Shown here: positions 25,264-36,924 of the stretch, piece after piece
Position numbering within the stretch: the stretch's first letter is position 1
Layout: each line of letters opens with the position of its first letter
DNA from: Anisakis pegreffii
Lineage: Eukaryota; Nematoda; Chromadorea; Rhabditida; Anisakidae
Assembly: GCA_035041965.1 (NCBI GenBank)
Contig: JAPYMA010000603.1
Coordinates: forward strand, 1 to 64,000
Direction: 5' to 3'
Length of the DNA stretch: 64,000 bases
Position numbers and translations under genes: made by a program
The notes under the pieces: model-generated
Told to the model about the DNA's origin: nothing
The model's database searches: none
The model's input: the letters and a program-made list of their open reading frames with translations, nothing else

Positions 25264-25761
25264 TTCGACACTATAGCAGACCATCATTCTCCCCATCTCT
25301 ACCTATCCAAATCACTGCAACTCCTTTGCCCTGTAACTATCCACCATATTTTGATGAGAAATCAAAGGAAAATCAAGAAACTGATCCAGAAACCGACGTC
25401 GTAAGTATCAATGGAATCGATCTGCTGTGATTCGCTAAATTTAAGATTCCTCCGCCCTGTTACCATCGGATTCCTGCAGACGAGGATCCGCTTCCTATAA
25501 GAACCACTATTAGAGAGTAGTGTTTCAATGAAAATACTATCATACTGCTCTATGATGCTATACTGTATTCGTTTCGAGTCTCCAATTTGCCTCAATTAAA
25601 ACCTCCTCATCACCTTCGAATGTTCATATTTAGTTGTACTTTTTCGATAATTCGATTTACAGTTGGATAAATTTTTGGTCAAAATGATCTATCCTGAGCA
25701 AATGGGATCAGTTCAGAATGTTGCTCGTTGTTCTCGCCACCTTTCACTGGAAATAATCTGA
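25264..25761 (+). CDS. Possible last two exons of an unrecognised gene
   Basis: Exon 25264-25400 follows a pyrimidine-rich acceptor (CCGTTCTCCAG) and ends at GACGTC|GTAAGTATC, close to the ideal donor. It encodes a proline/serine-rich then acidic stretch (NYPPYFDEKSKENQETDPE). The next exon, 25663-25761, follows CGATTTACAG, is open in exactly the matching phase 0 (LDKFLVKMIYPEQMG...) and ends in TGA. The intron would be 262 bp. The exon could start earlier, at 25232. A possible upstream exon follows TGTTTACAG at about 24140. The text looks like a disordered C-terminal tail; no family was recognised. This is among the better-supported unrecognised models because two exons agree in phase. Confidence 0.38.
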
Positions 25762-27154
25762 AGATGAATGTGATGGAGTCTTTGGGATAACATTAGAATC
25801 GATTCGATTAGCAATTGCTCAACAGAAGGTTTGAATGCTTGAACAAACTAACTTACATCCACCTCTCCCTCAGAATAACATTCCTCATTGTTTCAATCTC
25901 CTTGAACTTATTTCAGAACCGCATACATTGTGTCATTTTAATCATTTGATGATCACCTTAATGAAAGGTGCTACATATGGCCAAAGGACTTGAATTTATA
26001 AGGTGTAGTTGTAATCACCATGGATTAGGGTGAAATCTTGTGTGGGCACTGTCTTATACAAATCGCACCTAACTGTAATAGAAACGATACTGATCTAATT
26101 GTAATACGATGAAATTAATCTGGCTATAGTAAGATTATTAGGTATTGTATTCACTTGTTGTTGCTATTGTTGATTCTCGAACTTGATGCTTTTGAATTCA
26201 GCAAAACTTTTGATGGAAGAAACTGGGCCAAAATGAATAACTCAAATCCCAGGGATAAAAAAGATAGGAGATGACTGCATAAAAATGTGTAATAGTAATG
26301 ACGATTGTAATAATAATTAGAATAAAGTGATGGGATGAGTTGAATGGTGACTTTAAACAAGAAGCGAAGCTGTCTTATAAGTTTTAAGCGAAGCATAAGT
26401 TAGGCATATGGCTGCATACGTACGTAAATGCCTAATATGTGCACGCTTGAAATAATCATAGGAAGTTTTTGGATTTGTGTTGAGGTGACACAAACACCAG
26501 AATGATTCAAAAAGATTTAAATGGTCTCCAATTTCGTGAGTTTAAGCACAACAAAGATGTCATTGAAATAAGACAACATCAAACGTTGCTTGCCCATCTA
26601 AGAGTATGGTCCAGCTAGTTGCAGGCCAAAGCCAATGTGAGTTTCAGCTTAGAAAGTCACATCACCTAATTCAGGGATTACATTGATATATTGCACTCAA
26701 ATTTTCATACCAATCACTTACATCCACTGATATTTTTCATTCATTTGCTCCCGTGTAGCACAACACGCTTCTCATATACTTCTTACTACAACAACACTTA
26801 TTCATCCACTTATGCCATTCATACTGCCATCCTTCCGGAATTTTCTCGGAATGGTTTTGTTGCTTTTCTAGAAACCATTTCAAGACGACTTCGTTTTATT
26901 CATTTTCATAAGCGAATGCTTCACTTAAGTTCATATTTCTCGCATCTTTCCATTCTTTGCACTGATCAAGTATTACTTACAACCCGATCGATCAATTACT
27001 CTATCAATTGGAAATCATAGTAATCAGAGTGGTTTCACCTATGACTTATATCTGGCATATGCAGGTGAGTTGCAAATGCTGCTCAAGAAGAATGGATGAA
27101 GGGTACCCTCAGACGATAGCAATGTTCAAGACAAAATAGTCTGAATATGATATT
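25762..27154. other. AT-rich span, no recognised gene
   Basis: Open frames of 81 codons (26151-26396, minus) and 109 codons (26691-27020, plus) occur. Their composition is dominated by T-rich or A-rich codons, no domain is recognisable and no convincing splice frame supports them. I read this as intergenic or intronic DNA. Confidence 0.5.
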
Positions 27155-27394
27155 CTAAATGTGATACACGGATATCTCTACACGTCTACGATTTCTAAAT
27201 CGATAATCGAGGCTAGAATTCCCTGACGTCGGATGAATCCCTGCATTACCACCAGCGGCAGCAGCAGCAGCTGTACAGAATGCAGAGGATGTTAAGAAAG
27301 GAAGGAAGAATATAATGATATTGGTAATATTACTGGTGATTTCGCAGAATGAACAAAGGACGATAGACATTAGCCTCATAATGAGTCTCAATTG
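27155..27394 (-). CDS. Possible exon with hydrophobic segment and alanine run
   Basis: Follows an excellent acceptor on the minus strand (TTTTTTATTCAG) and stays open for 79 codons before TAG. The product has a hydrophobic stretch (around NIIIFFLPFL), an NIT glycosylation-type motif, a six-alanine run from a GCT/GCC repeat, then a basic tail (RFRNRRRVEI). Possible donors near the end are CGT|GTAGAG and TCC|GTGTAT. No family was recognised; the alanine run is encoded by a CAG/CTG-type microsatellite. Confidence 0.27.
   Translation of the reverse strand, partial: QLRLIMRLMSIVLCSFCEITSNITNIIIFFLPFLTSSAFCTAAAAAAGGNAGIHPTSGNSSLDYRFRNRRRVEISVYHI
27253..27273. repeat. Imperfect CAG/CTG trinucleotide run
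   Basis: CAGCGGCAGCAGCAGCAGCTG, read as alanine codons on the minus strand inside the possible exon 27155-27394. Confidence 0.8.
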
Positions 27395-30367
27395 CTGAAT
27401 AAAAAATTATGTTCATCATTCGAACACTTTATTTTGGATGGCCGCATCTCGTCGACACTATTTGATTAAGTAGTTAGATAGCGGTAGCGAAATTCCACTT
27501 GATCATCAGATAAAAAGGGCAACAGTTGCCGTAATCACTTATCTGTGATTATCGCAACGATCGGATGATCGTTTGGTGTTGAAAATGTGCGAAAAATTAT
27601 CGTGAATTGTCGGGATTTTAACGCGTTCGGTATGGAGCGATAATGATGTATTATATTACACTCGAATAGGTTGAAATGCCGAGTTTTGCCGCAGACATCT
27701 AACGAAACATCTCATAATTTGATGATGATGATGATGATGTTGATGATGGTGATATGTGATTGCGATGAAGCTGAGTATTTTAAGCTTCATCAATAATGAT
27801 CATTCAAAATGTTGTTGAAGACAACCCTAAGACAGACAGTTCACGTTGACCATACGATTATTGCGTTTATTACTACGATTCGAGCAAACAAACACTCATT
27901 TCTCATTCATAACTATGCAATAGTTAAACTGCTACACTTTACGTTCATTCAATAGATTTAGCTGCATTTTTTTCTTTTGTTAAACATTTCAGCATTATCC
28001 TGAGTTTTGAGACTCACTAAAAATCTGCATTACTATCAGATTTATTCGTAAGCGCGCGCTAACTGCCTAGTTAGTATTTTGTGAAATGACTGCTAATAAT
28101 TTCAGTCAATATTCAATCGCTGATTCGATCAGGTTGCTAAAATTTTGCTATTTTAATTCAGGTCGATCACTTTTCACCATTCAATATGGAATTCTGTGCC
28201 TTCTGGTCGCTAACTTCTTCAAATTAGAATTTGCTGTTGTACAGTTTCCACTTAGCCAGCAGACTTGTCCACATTATTGACTGTTTCCATTGACTCTAAG
28301 ATGTTTTCACAAATCGAGTTCAAATCAAAACAGTCTTGCTCCTTGGGCATTGACTTGTTGCATGCTTCAACTTGTTTGATCGAAGCAAAACAAAGCAAAC
28401 ATGAACATATCTAATCATATGAATGTTTGTATAATGTCAGTTGAATGGCTGCAAGTTGTCTCTCAGCTCAGAAAGCCTAGTGCTACCTTAAGCAAGAATG
28501 GGATCGTAGGATCATGATGAAATGATCCGCTTCAGATGATGTGATCCTAGTGGATTAATTTGCGATCGATCGGGTAGATACTACTGCGTTGTCTCATTAT
28601 GCCTTGTTTCTTAAGCACTCTTTGGTATTTCGTTTCATGCACGCATTTCTCCGAGCACCTAAACCCAAACGCATCAAACTTCCCAAATATCTAAGAGCAC
28701 AAAACGAATATAAGTTGTTGTATAAAAGACGATGCAAAATTGAGATTCGGCTCCTGGATGTCTGAATATATCGATGGCAGGATCATTGATGTAGGTAAGC
28801 TTTTTAAGAAAAAGTGGAAAATCTGGTTTTTTGATGCTTCTCACAAACAAACGAGACAATAAATAGGCAAACACGTCGTCCAAGATGGCAATTGAAGCTC
28901 AACATTACACGATCATAATCTCATCATCATTCATTGTGTGCAGTCATGTTATCTTGGTTGACTTATTGATATTTCTTCCATTTGTGCGTTTGTTTGGTTG
29001 GTAAGTCATCTCGTCTAGATAAGATTTCTTTGCTGATGATGAAAATGAATAAACGCCAAATGCTCTAAACTTCGTCTTAATCTCATGTCCATCCATCTGG
29101 CTACATTACTCAATTAATGAGTAATTTTAAAGACAAAAAATGAGTAACATTACTCATTCTCATTTTGCCGAGTAAAGTAAGCTTTAAATCTCAAAAATTT
29201 TGCCTGATAACTTCAAAATCTCGCTGTAAAACGTCAAAGGCGTTTCATTTCTAACTGCATCAACGAAAGGGAACGGCAATTAGAAAAATGTAATTGGATA
29301 TGTATAAGCCAAAACATAACCAGGCACAGCCTTCATAACATTGATGATGTTTGGCACACTGAGCGATTTCGAACAAAACTTTTCGTAAGCAGAATTTGAA
29401 GCGATGAAAACAAAATGCATGGAATGGTGGACACTAACTGAAATCAGCAGCATAGATCGAATGATGAATAATCAAACAGCATTGCTGGTTATTGAATTGG
29501 TCATTATGACGAGCATAAACTCATTAAGAGATTATGATATCCGTCGATAGTCTGAGTGAAGCATCAGAACATAGATATCCAAAAAGTGCCTGAGTGGAAC
29601 TGCTCTAGAATGAATCCTATTGAAGGTTTGTTGAGGTAAAAGCAATGCTGTGCTGTATTTATCCTAGCAAATCGCCTTTAATCCCAACAAAAGTTCATTA
29701 CTGAAGGTTGTGATGATCAAGAAAAGGCGTCAAATCGCTGTTTCATTTAAACCATTCAAGTATATGGCTAGTCATAGTGGCATATACTCAAAATGCTTAT
29801 TGTGCACTTCACAAAATTCCTCATGCATTTTTCATGAGAGCAAATTTTGCTTGAACAAGCAAATGAATATTATATTATACGCATTACTTCAAATGATAAT
29901 AAAAAAATTCACCCCACTCCACTCTCTTATGCCCTATCTATAATCGGCCTTTTCAATGGCTCTTACGTTAACAAAATCCTCTACTTATAAGGTTTACAAC
30001 CGTTTACTCATCACAAATCTCATTTGCAAGCTGAACATCTACCATATTTCTATATGGTAATCGTATTTTTTAAACTATACTACATCCAGTTCTTTTTTTC
30101 CTTAGTTTCCGAGCCGAATGGTGTGAACGAGACGAACCCTCGGTATTCCAACATTGTTAGAATATGTACCTGGAATTTTTCAAATAATAAATGCAACCGA
30201 TGAATTGAGAATTGTTCGAAAACTATTCACTCGCTCTATTAATTGAATTTAACGACTAATTGATCCTACAAATATCACTTTCGTAGGTGTTGTATTTGTT
30301 GATTTGATCAGATTTGCTCCTTATATCCATTCAATGAACTGGATAATATATTATATTTCTATCCAAG
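27395..30367. other. Gene-poor AT-rich span
   Basis: No recognised gene. It includes a GAT/TGATGATG microsatellite at 27721-27753. A 69-codon minus-strand frame (28674-28883) starting MDDVFAYLL is open to a stop but has no recognisable domain or partner exon. The rest is stop-rich in all frames. Confidence 0.45.
27721..27753. repeat. GAT trinucleotide microsatellite
   Basis: Six perfect GAT units followed by imperfect GTTGATGATGGTGAT. Confidence 0.9.
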
Positions 30368-30537
30368 TGTGAGCCGCCACTTTACTGGCCTCCACATCTT
30401 TGAAACGAGTATTTTGAATGAAACATCCAAGGAACGCAAGCGAACACATAAGTTGAATCCGCTTCATCATAAAATCACAGCAGCATCGATGACACGATTG
30501 ACAGTTTCTGTTCTGCCTAGAATCTATCCAGTTTCAG
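30368..30537 (+). CDS. Possible 170-bp internal exon, unrecognised
   Basis: Bounded by TTCTATCCAAG and TTTCAG|GTACTC. Only one frame is open: 56 codons plus a split codon at each end. The product is basic and histidine-containing (SKERKRTHKLNPLHHK then MTRLTVSVLPRIYP). The base composition is more even than in flanking DNA. No domain was recognised and no phase-matched neighbour found. Confidence 0.28.
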
Positions 30538-31037
30538 GTACTCATTGCTTTTTTTTTAGTTATCTCAAGTCATCAAAGTAATCAGAATCTTTTCAATATC
30601 TTATTAAAATATTTCGTTAAGATTGCTCCGATGGGTTATCCAAACAGCAATCAATCAAACGCACTATTCAGTGAAGCATTAGTATTTCTTAACCGCACAT
30701 ATTCATAAGTAAGGTGCATTGTTGGTTTTTTGTGATGTCGCTGATGACAATGTTATGAATTATTATCAGTCAGCTTCGAATTTCAAATAGACGTTCGATA
30801 TATGATGCACGTTTGGGAGAAACTGGTGGGCTAGAATATAACTGGAATGAATGCTTTGAATTTGGCAATTTCATTTGAGAGTGATTCAAGCTTTTTCTAG
30901 GCGATTGAATATTTTGAACGCTGGAACTCAACGATTAGCTTCGAAAACATCACAATTTCCCATCATTTCAGAGGTTTTTATCACGTTAACGCTGCTGCGT
31001 TCGTACAAGGTTCATTATTGTAATCAGAAGCACGCAC

Positions 31038-31237
31038 CTATTCCTCATCTCAGCTAAAATGATCATCTTGAACGCTTGAAATGCATGAATTTCTCGCCTC
31101 TCAACAGTTAGCGTTGCCTTTTGTTCGAGTGAATCCCAAAACGGCAGCCCAACTACTAACAGAGCACTGAGAAAATAGGCCGAAAATGCCAAAAAACTCA
31201 ATGTTTTTAGACGAAAAAGGAATTCCAAATAATGATT
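31038..31237 (-). CDS. Possible exon with one membrane segment
   Basis: Open for 66 codons between a minus-strand acceptor (CCATACTAG) and a donor (AATAG|GTGCGT). The product has a strong hydrophobic helix (SFLAFSAYFLSALLVVGLPF) followed by charged sequence (VERREIHAFQAFKM). GLPFW after a single N-terminal helix recalls the start of GPI-transamidase subunit PIG-S (GLPLWW), but the next conserved residues (TTE.YRA.LP) are absent and no other PIG-S exon was found. A signal anchor of an unknown protein is equally possible. Confidence 0.25.
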
Positions 31238-34200
31238 CTAGTATGGCATTGAAACGACCACTTCCCTATTTGATGCTGTCCATTGTTTGAAGATAAAAAC
31301 CGTCAAACAATTATTCAACCGAACGCACATTTATATTTAAGAATGCACTACTGAAATTGATTTTTACAAGAGTTTTAAGTCTAGAAACAATGGAAATAGA
31401 AAAAAATCTATTTTGAGCGCAACCTAATACTGCTAATCATTACAAGCCTATGTTCGTCGAAACGGAAGCTTGACGGCTACCTCTTTGACTCAATAATGAC
31501 TGAGAGCAGTTATGATTTGTGATGATTATATTGCCTTACTGCCGGTCATATTGCCGCCTCAATTCATGAAATAGCCCCTATCCTCAGGCAAGAGCATTTC
31601 GCTATAAAGAGATCAATCAACTGCACGATATTCTACTCATCAAACTTGACCACACGTTCGGTCTTCACGGTGAAAGTTTCCAGTGTGTTCAGAGTAAGTA
31701 GCCTGCATCCCAAAAAAATTTATTTATGGCTGCCTAAAGAAAGGTTCGGTCGGCCGAATCTCTGCTTCTACTTGCTCTTCCCATGATAGTTGTTTAGAGA
31801 TCAGTTGAATCAACTCGATCATCAACGCAAACAAACGGCATCAAGTTACTTCATTATGATCATTATAATGAGCTCAACTTGGATCTTCGTATAAGTGTTC
31901 ATGGTATTTGTTGTTTGGATGTATTACTTCAAGCTAACATCAATGAATTCACTCGGGTTGTTGATGTTTTCAGCTGAGTTTCCCTATATTTCTAACTGAC
32001 CGTTCTGCGTGATTCTGGTTAAAATTCGTATGATTCCGAATGATTGCTGGATTGAATTGTCCAGGATTTCGAATTTTTTGGTCGAAGTTTGAGCCTCAAC
32101 TCTCTGGATTTGGGCTCAATTTTCACTACTTCGATTGGAAATCTTTCACTTATCATTGGATGGAGTTCATCAATGACATTGGTCATGTTCTTGGTTCAGT
32201 TTACACGAATTCATATGAATGCTCTCAATTGTTTTCGTTTTACTCATGATATTTTGTTGAAATAATATGCTTCAAATTTCAATCGCATCGCCAATATATC
32301 TCACGAGTAGGTGAGTTCTTGTGATGTGATCAATTCTTTGATCTAACGATAAGAAATTTGCGAGAACTGTCAAATCTCGTGTGATTAGCAATGAATTTGG
32401 CTGAAATTCACACTGAAATGTTGCTCAATTTGGAAAAATCTATTGATGGATCAGGCGAATGCTATCCAACCGTCGTGCAGCTCCACTCAACTGAATTCAG
32501 CGTTCGTTGAAAGCCAAATGCGAGCTGTACTGCAATTCTTTTCTATGTATTCAATATCGTCTTCATAGTGATCGTTTTGCTAGAACAGCAGATAATAGCT
32601 GTGTTTATTTGACAAGAATTCGACGAAGTTCTCTTCGAAACGAAAAATACGCTCTAATCATAAGGCGACGAACTAGTCATCGCTGCGAGTTTATCCGTCA
32701 TTGAATTAGTTTCATCATTGTGTGATTGAATTTTAACTCTCGAAACATCAGCAGACTTATTCAAAGTTATTTTTGCAACGGCTGACTTGGTGATGCAGCC
32801 TGATTTAGTGGTAAAGGTCAGCAATTGAACGAAGTAAAGCAGAAATTGGATTTGTTCTTGATGAAAACTTGCATGAAATCGCTTCATTTTGATTGCGTCC
32901 TGATTATTTTAGTATCAGCTTGATTATGTTCACTCGTTCGGATTCCCATTCAGTATTCGACCACGAATCACGTCACTCCGTTTATCATGCCGTTTTGTCT
33001 GATCATTATTATTGATCGCATGACCAATCAGATCTTCACAATGTGCTCATATTGTCACTTGGAGTATCATATTCGTATCAATCCATTGTTATTTTCACAG
33101 TTATATCAATTTTCATTGTTTCGATAGCGAGCAGTTCATAAATTACTGAAAGTTTGAAAATATGAATTCCATCTTCCAAATATTTCTCCATCATTGCTCT
33201 GATTCTTTTATCATATGGTTTGCCAAACGCGAGCATTATAAATTTCGCGGCATTTCTCAACGCTACATTACCGATTAGATATAGCTTTTACAGTGGATAT
33301 GTGAAGATTTAGAAGTAAAACTTCAAATAAAGACTTTAGATATATTTGGTTGTGATTAGTTTTTGTTTTGATCTTTTCGTAATTGTACGTCACACAAAGA
33401 GCAGCCACACAGCTATCGAATCGAATGCATTGAAATGATTGATAAAGTGCTACTGTTCTCTTGGTGGATATCCCGTTGAGAAACAAGAATGCTACGGGAA
33501 CATTAAGCAGAAACACACACACACAGCTACGCTCTATCCTCCGCAATTAATTGCTTCACTTCCGGACGTTCATGAATGAGTGGTATTCTAATTATGCACT
33601 CGAATGTAATGCATTGTTTCAATATATCTCTGAATGTTTCTAATAGTGAATTTGGTTGGTTGCTTATGACTCAAAGAATACGAAAGCACAAAACTTTTGA
33701 GTAGTTCGGCCGAAGATCAGTTCCTCATATGAAACGTAAGAGAATTGCTGAAGAAATTGTAATGTGCAAGTGTGATTTGACTCAGATTTCTTGCGTTCGA
33801 GGAAATAGAATAATAGGGAACGAGAAGTTGATTTCTATGAATGAGCCTTTTTCATTCAAAAAGTGCACAGAATAACTCAACTAAAACACTAACGAACAAA
33901 TTAGAACAGGTCTGTGGCATAAAGCGTGAAAATAGTCGAATTAGCTGTTACTTCGCTAGATTAGTCTTCTTTCTTCAATAAATAAAGTTTTTTTTTGTAG
34001 GTAGCACTCACCTTTCGCTTGATTAGTTTGCAACGTTCATGCAAGGCTACTGAACGATTGAGTGCGCAGGTGATAGAGCACCTTACTTAAGATGATTACT
34101 TTTCAGAAAGGATGATAGTGAGGACGAGAAGGATGTTGATGATTCTTGAGATTGCTGGATTTCACGATGGCTCTATCCAGCGACCACTTATATATAGTGA

Positions 34201-35682
34201 TGATAATGATAGTAATAAAAAAATATGAAACTTACACCAACAAACCATCGAAATATTATTATCGTTCAAGTAGTGTTGATGACTTTTAACATTACCTTCG
34301 TCATCATTTGGAATATTATTATTCAACTCATAAAATATTCATACTTTTTAACATTTATATGTGTATACTCATCGTTCATCCAGTTGCTCAAGCAAACGCC
34401 TTCCTCTAGGTTCTTTCACCTTGCCATCAATGGTATTTATAATCCTGTTCATTTAGGTCATCATCTATCTGATAAATATGTGTAATATTCCACCTGAGTC
34501 TTCTCTTTCTTTCCAATAAATCATCAGAAATAGCTAAAACATTTCACTCATTTCATCGTATTCATCATCGCTTTCAAGTGTTTCTGAAGGACGTCTACGA
34601 CCCGTCTGGGATGAAATTTACTGATGGTACGATACAATTTATGGGTGATCACTCTTGCTGTTGCTATTATTCTGTCATCAAAATTCTAGGGGATCACAAA
34701 GATGCTCACAATCAGCACTGTTTTAAGCAGTACATGTGGAAGCAAACAGTGAATTTTTTAATAACGTCTGGATGTTTTTTGACGAGTGGCACTTTCTGTA
34801 AAGGATCCCAATTCGTTAAAAGTCATCAACATCAATAATCCTTAGATGGTTCAAACTAATTGCTATTTTTTATCCACTAGCATTCATTCAATCGACGGCA
34901 TATCATTGGAAACACTTTCAGTGAACGCAAAACTTCTTATCAACCAACAACACATTATCTGATAATCTCTCATTATTATAAAAGCTTCAGTTATTTAACA
35001 TTTATATCCCCTCAAACGTTGTTGTACGCATTCACGTTATTATTAAGATGCATCAGTGCTTCTTAACCGTTTTTTCGCTTGCACTCAGTTTTGCTCAATG
35101 AATTCCAACTCGATCCAAAATTACATACAGTCAATGCTCATTATTACACTTGTCATGAGATGTTTCATTATCACGTTCCAGAAATTTTTATGGGTTATAT
35201 ATTTTTTGTTACCTTAAGTGATCTATTATATTTAGTGGTCTCAATCTAAAATTTGACGAAGTGCTAATCTAAGTTTCGATGACATATTTTAGCATTTTAA
35301 TAGTTTTGCAAGAGTACTATGAGTCTACTTCACAAAGTCACGTTATCAGCGAGTCATTTAATAACATCAAAGGCATTGATTGTGCTATTCGCGATGATCA
35401 AATCTATGAATGAGTGAATGAATTACTGCAAAAAAAGCGAATGCAAACCTCTTCCGTGTATGCGCATTAATGAGTTCACTTGATTTCACGTTTCATTCAT
35501 TTTGCTTACGACTGATTTGTTGCTGTAAACATTCCGCTGACTGATTCCCAATTAGGTTCGTTCAACTCACTGATTCAACCTAATTTTTCGGGAGGTTCTT
35601 CATAAAACGTGTTAGATCTTTTCCATTTCTCAAGGAAGCTTCTGCTCGATGCTAGTTGAAACGTTTTGCATCTATCTTCCAG
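31238..35682. other. Gene-poor span with a few ambiguous minus-strand frames
   Basis: No recognised gene. The most gene-like open frames are on minus: 32654-32887 (77 codons from ATG, serine/threonine-rich end) and 33078-33260 (around MEKYLEDGIHIFKLS, followed by a GTAATTT donor). A third, at 33268-33546, has a hydrophobic start next to an AC dinucleotide run. On plus, 34578-34838 begins near an acceptor-like CTTTCAAG. None joins a partner in phase. No domain was recognised. Confidence 0.4.
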
Positions 35683-35755
35683 CAAGCTAGCGAACAGTAA
35701 TCGAACAGAATATGATATTTCCAAGTTGGGCGAACCGCTCAAATCGGTTTCTAAA
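35683..35755 (+). CDS. Possible 73-bp internal exon, unrecognised
   Basis: Very good boundaries: CTATCTTCCAG acceptor and TCTAAA|GTGAGTCTC donor. Only one frame is open (KLANSNRTEYDISKLGEPLK). The opposite strand carries a 63-codon ATG frame over the same bases (35575-35766), so strand is not certain. No family was recognised. Confidence 0.25.
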
Positions 35756-36811
35756 GTGAGTCTCATGCTTGTGGGTGTTCAAATTCATGAACATGCCGTA
35801 GTACAGTTGTGGCCAATCATATCCTATAAATGTTTACGGATAGCTATGAAAGCTATGAGATAAGATTCACTTCATTACACTATAACCGAATCCATTCAGA
35901 GCCAGTAGTCAATTCATTCGGTGCAGACGAATCAAACAAAATGAGAAGCAATGCTAAGGCAAAGATAAGTTCATAGATTCGTTGAATTTTACACATCATT
36001 AAATTGAGTCAAATTAACTGCAGAACAACTGAGTGCATTCGTCTTGGATATCATCACTTCAATATCTCGACTGCAATTCGTTCGTTCTTCACACTTATTC
36101 GCACACAGTGATAATGTGAAGGCGCATCGTTGATTGAACGTGTCGCAATGAAACGAAATTAATATTCAATTATATTATAGCTGGACAAATGCCCTCTTCA
36201 AAAAATAGAATGAAAATAATTGTTTGTGCAACTAACATCATCACTAACATTTCAACAAATTCTATTCACTTCAGCTAATTCTTTTGTCAGTCTCAATACT
36301 GACTCAGTCATTTTATCACCGAAGGCGATACTCCTCATCAAATGAGCAATGTCCGTTTGCACAATTTTCATTATCACTTAGTAATTTTATTTATTTCTAA
36401 ATATAACGCTGAATTGCTCAAATACGCAATTTCTTTATTCCACGTCAACTAATTGACTTATAAACTGTTCGTTCTCTTGACCGATAGAAGATGTCATTTT
36501 TTGAGTTTGTGATATGCGTGAGTGCAATGAATCTACTCGTCATCGTGTTACTTTGAGCTCACAGCTATTCCGAAACCAGCTAATAACTCTTAATTCAGGA
36601 GTCACATCACGTACCAACTGCAACTCTGCCCTCTGCTTACTGCATCCATCCATACGTGCAACGTGCATTCATGCATCCTATCAGAATGTTTGTGTGAACG
36701 TTTTCAAAATTTGTTACCATCGAACGCAAACTTCAATCGAACGTAATCAATTGTATGAGCAACAAATGCAAACAAATAGAATGAATAAATGAATGAATAG
36801 TTATGTTATAC

Positions 36812-36924
36812 TTAGAATCGTATTCAGCTAAAATTGGTAATGTCCACGCAGTTGAATTAGCCGTGTGTGTTGCCATTTTGCGACCGAATTTTGAGACTAC
36901 TTTCCGCCGTGTTCGATAGCTCAT
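36812..36924 (-). CDS. Possible first exon with a basic N-terminus
   Basis: On the minus strand an ATG in a favourable context (AATAAAAATGAGC) opens 37 codons (MSYRTRRKVVSKFGRKMATH...) ending at TCTAA|GTATAAC. The segment is more G+C-rich than its flanks. The minus-strand frame at 35575-35766 could be a later exon, but no phase proof exists. No family was recognised. Confidence 0.25.

Noticed and set aside
31038..31237. PIG-S (GPI transamidase subunit) assignment
   Set aside because: Only GLPFW after a helix matches; the TTE.YRA.LP block and all other PIG-S exons are missing nearby.
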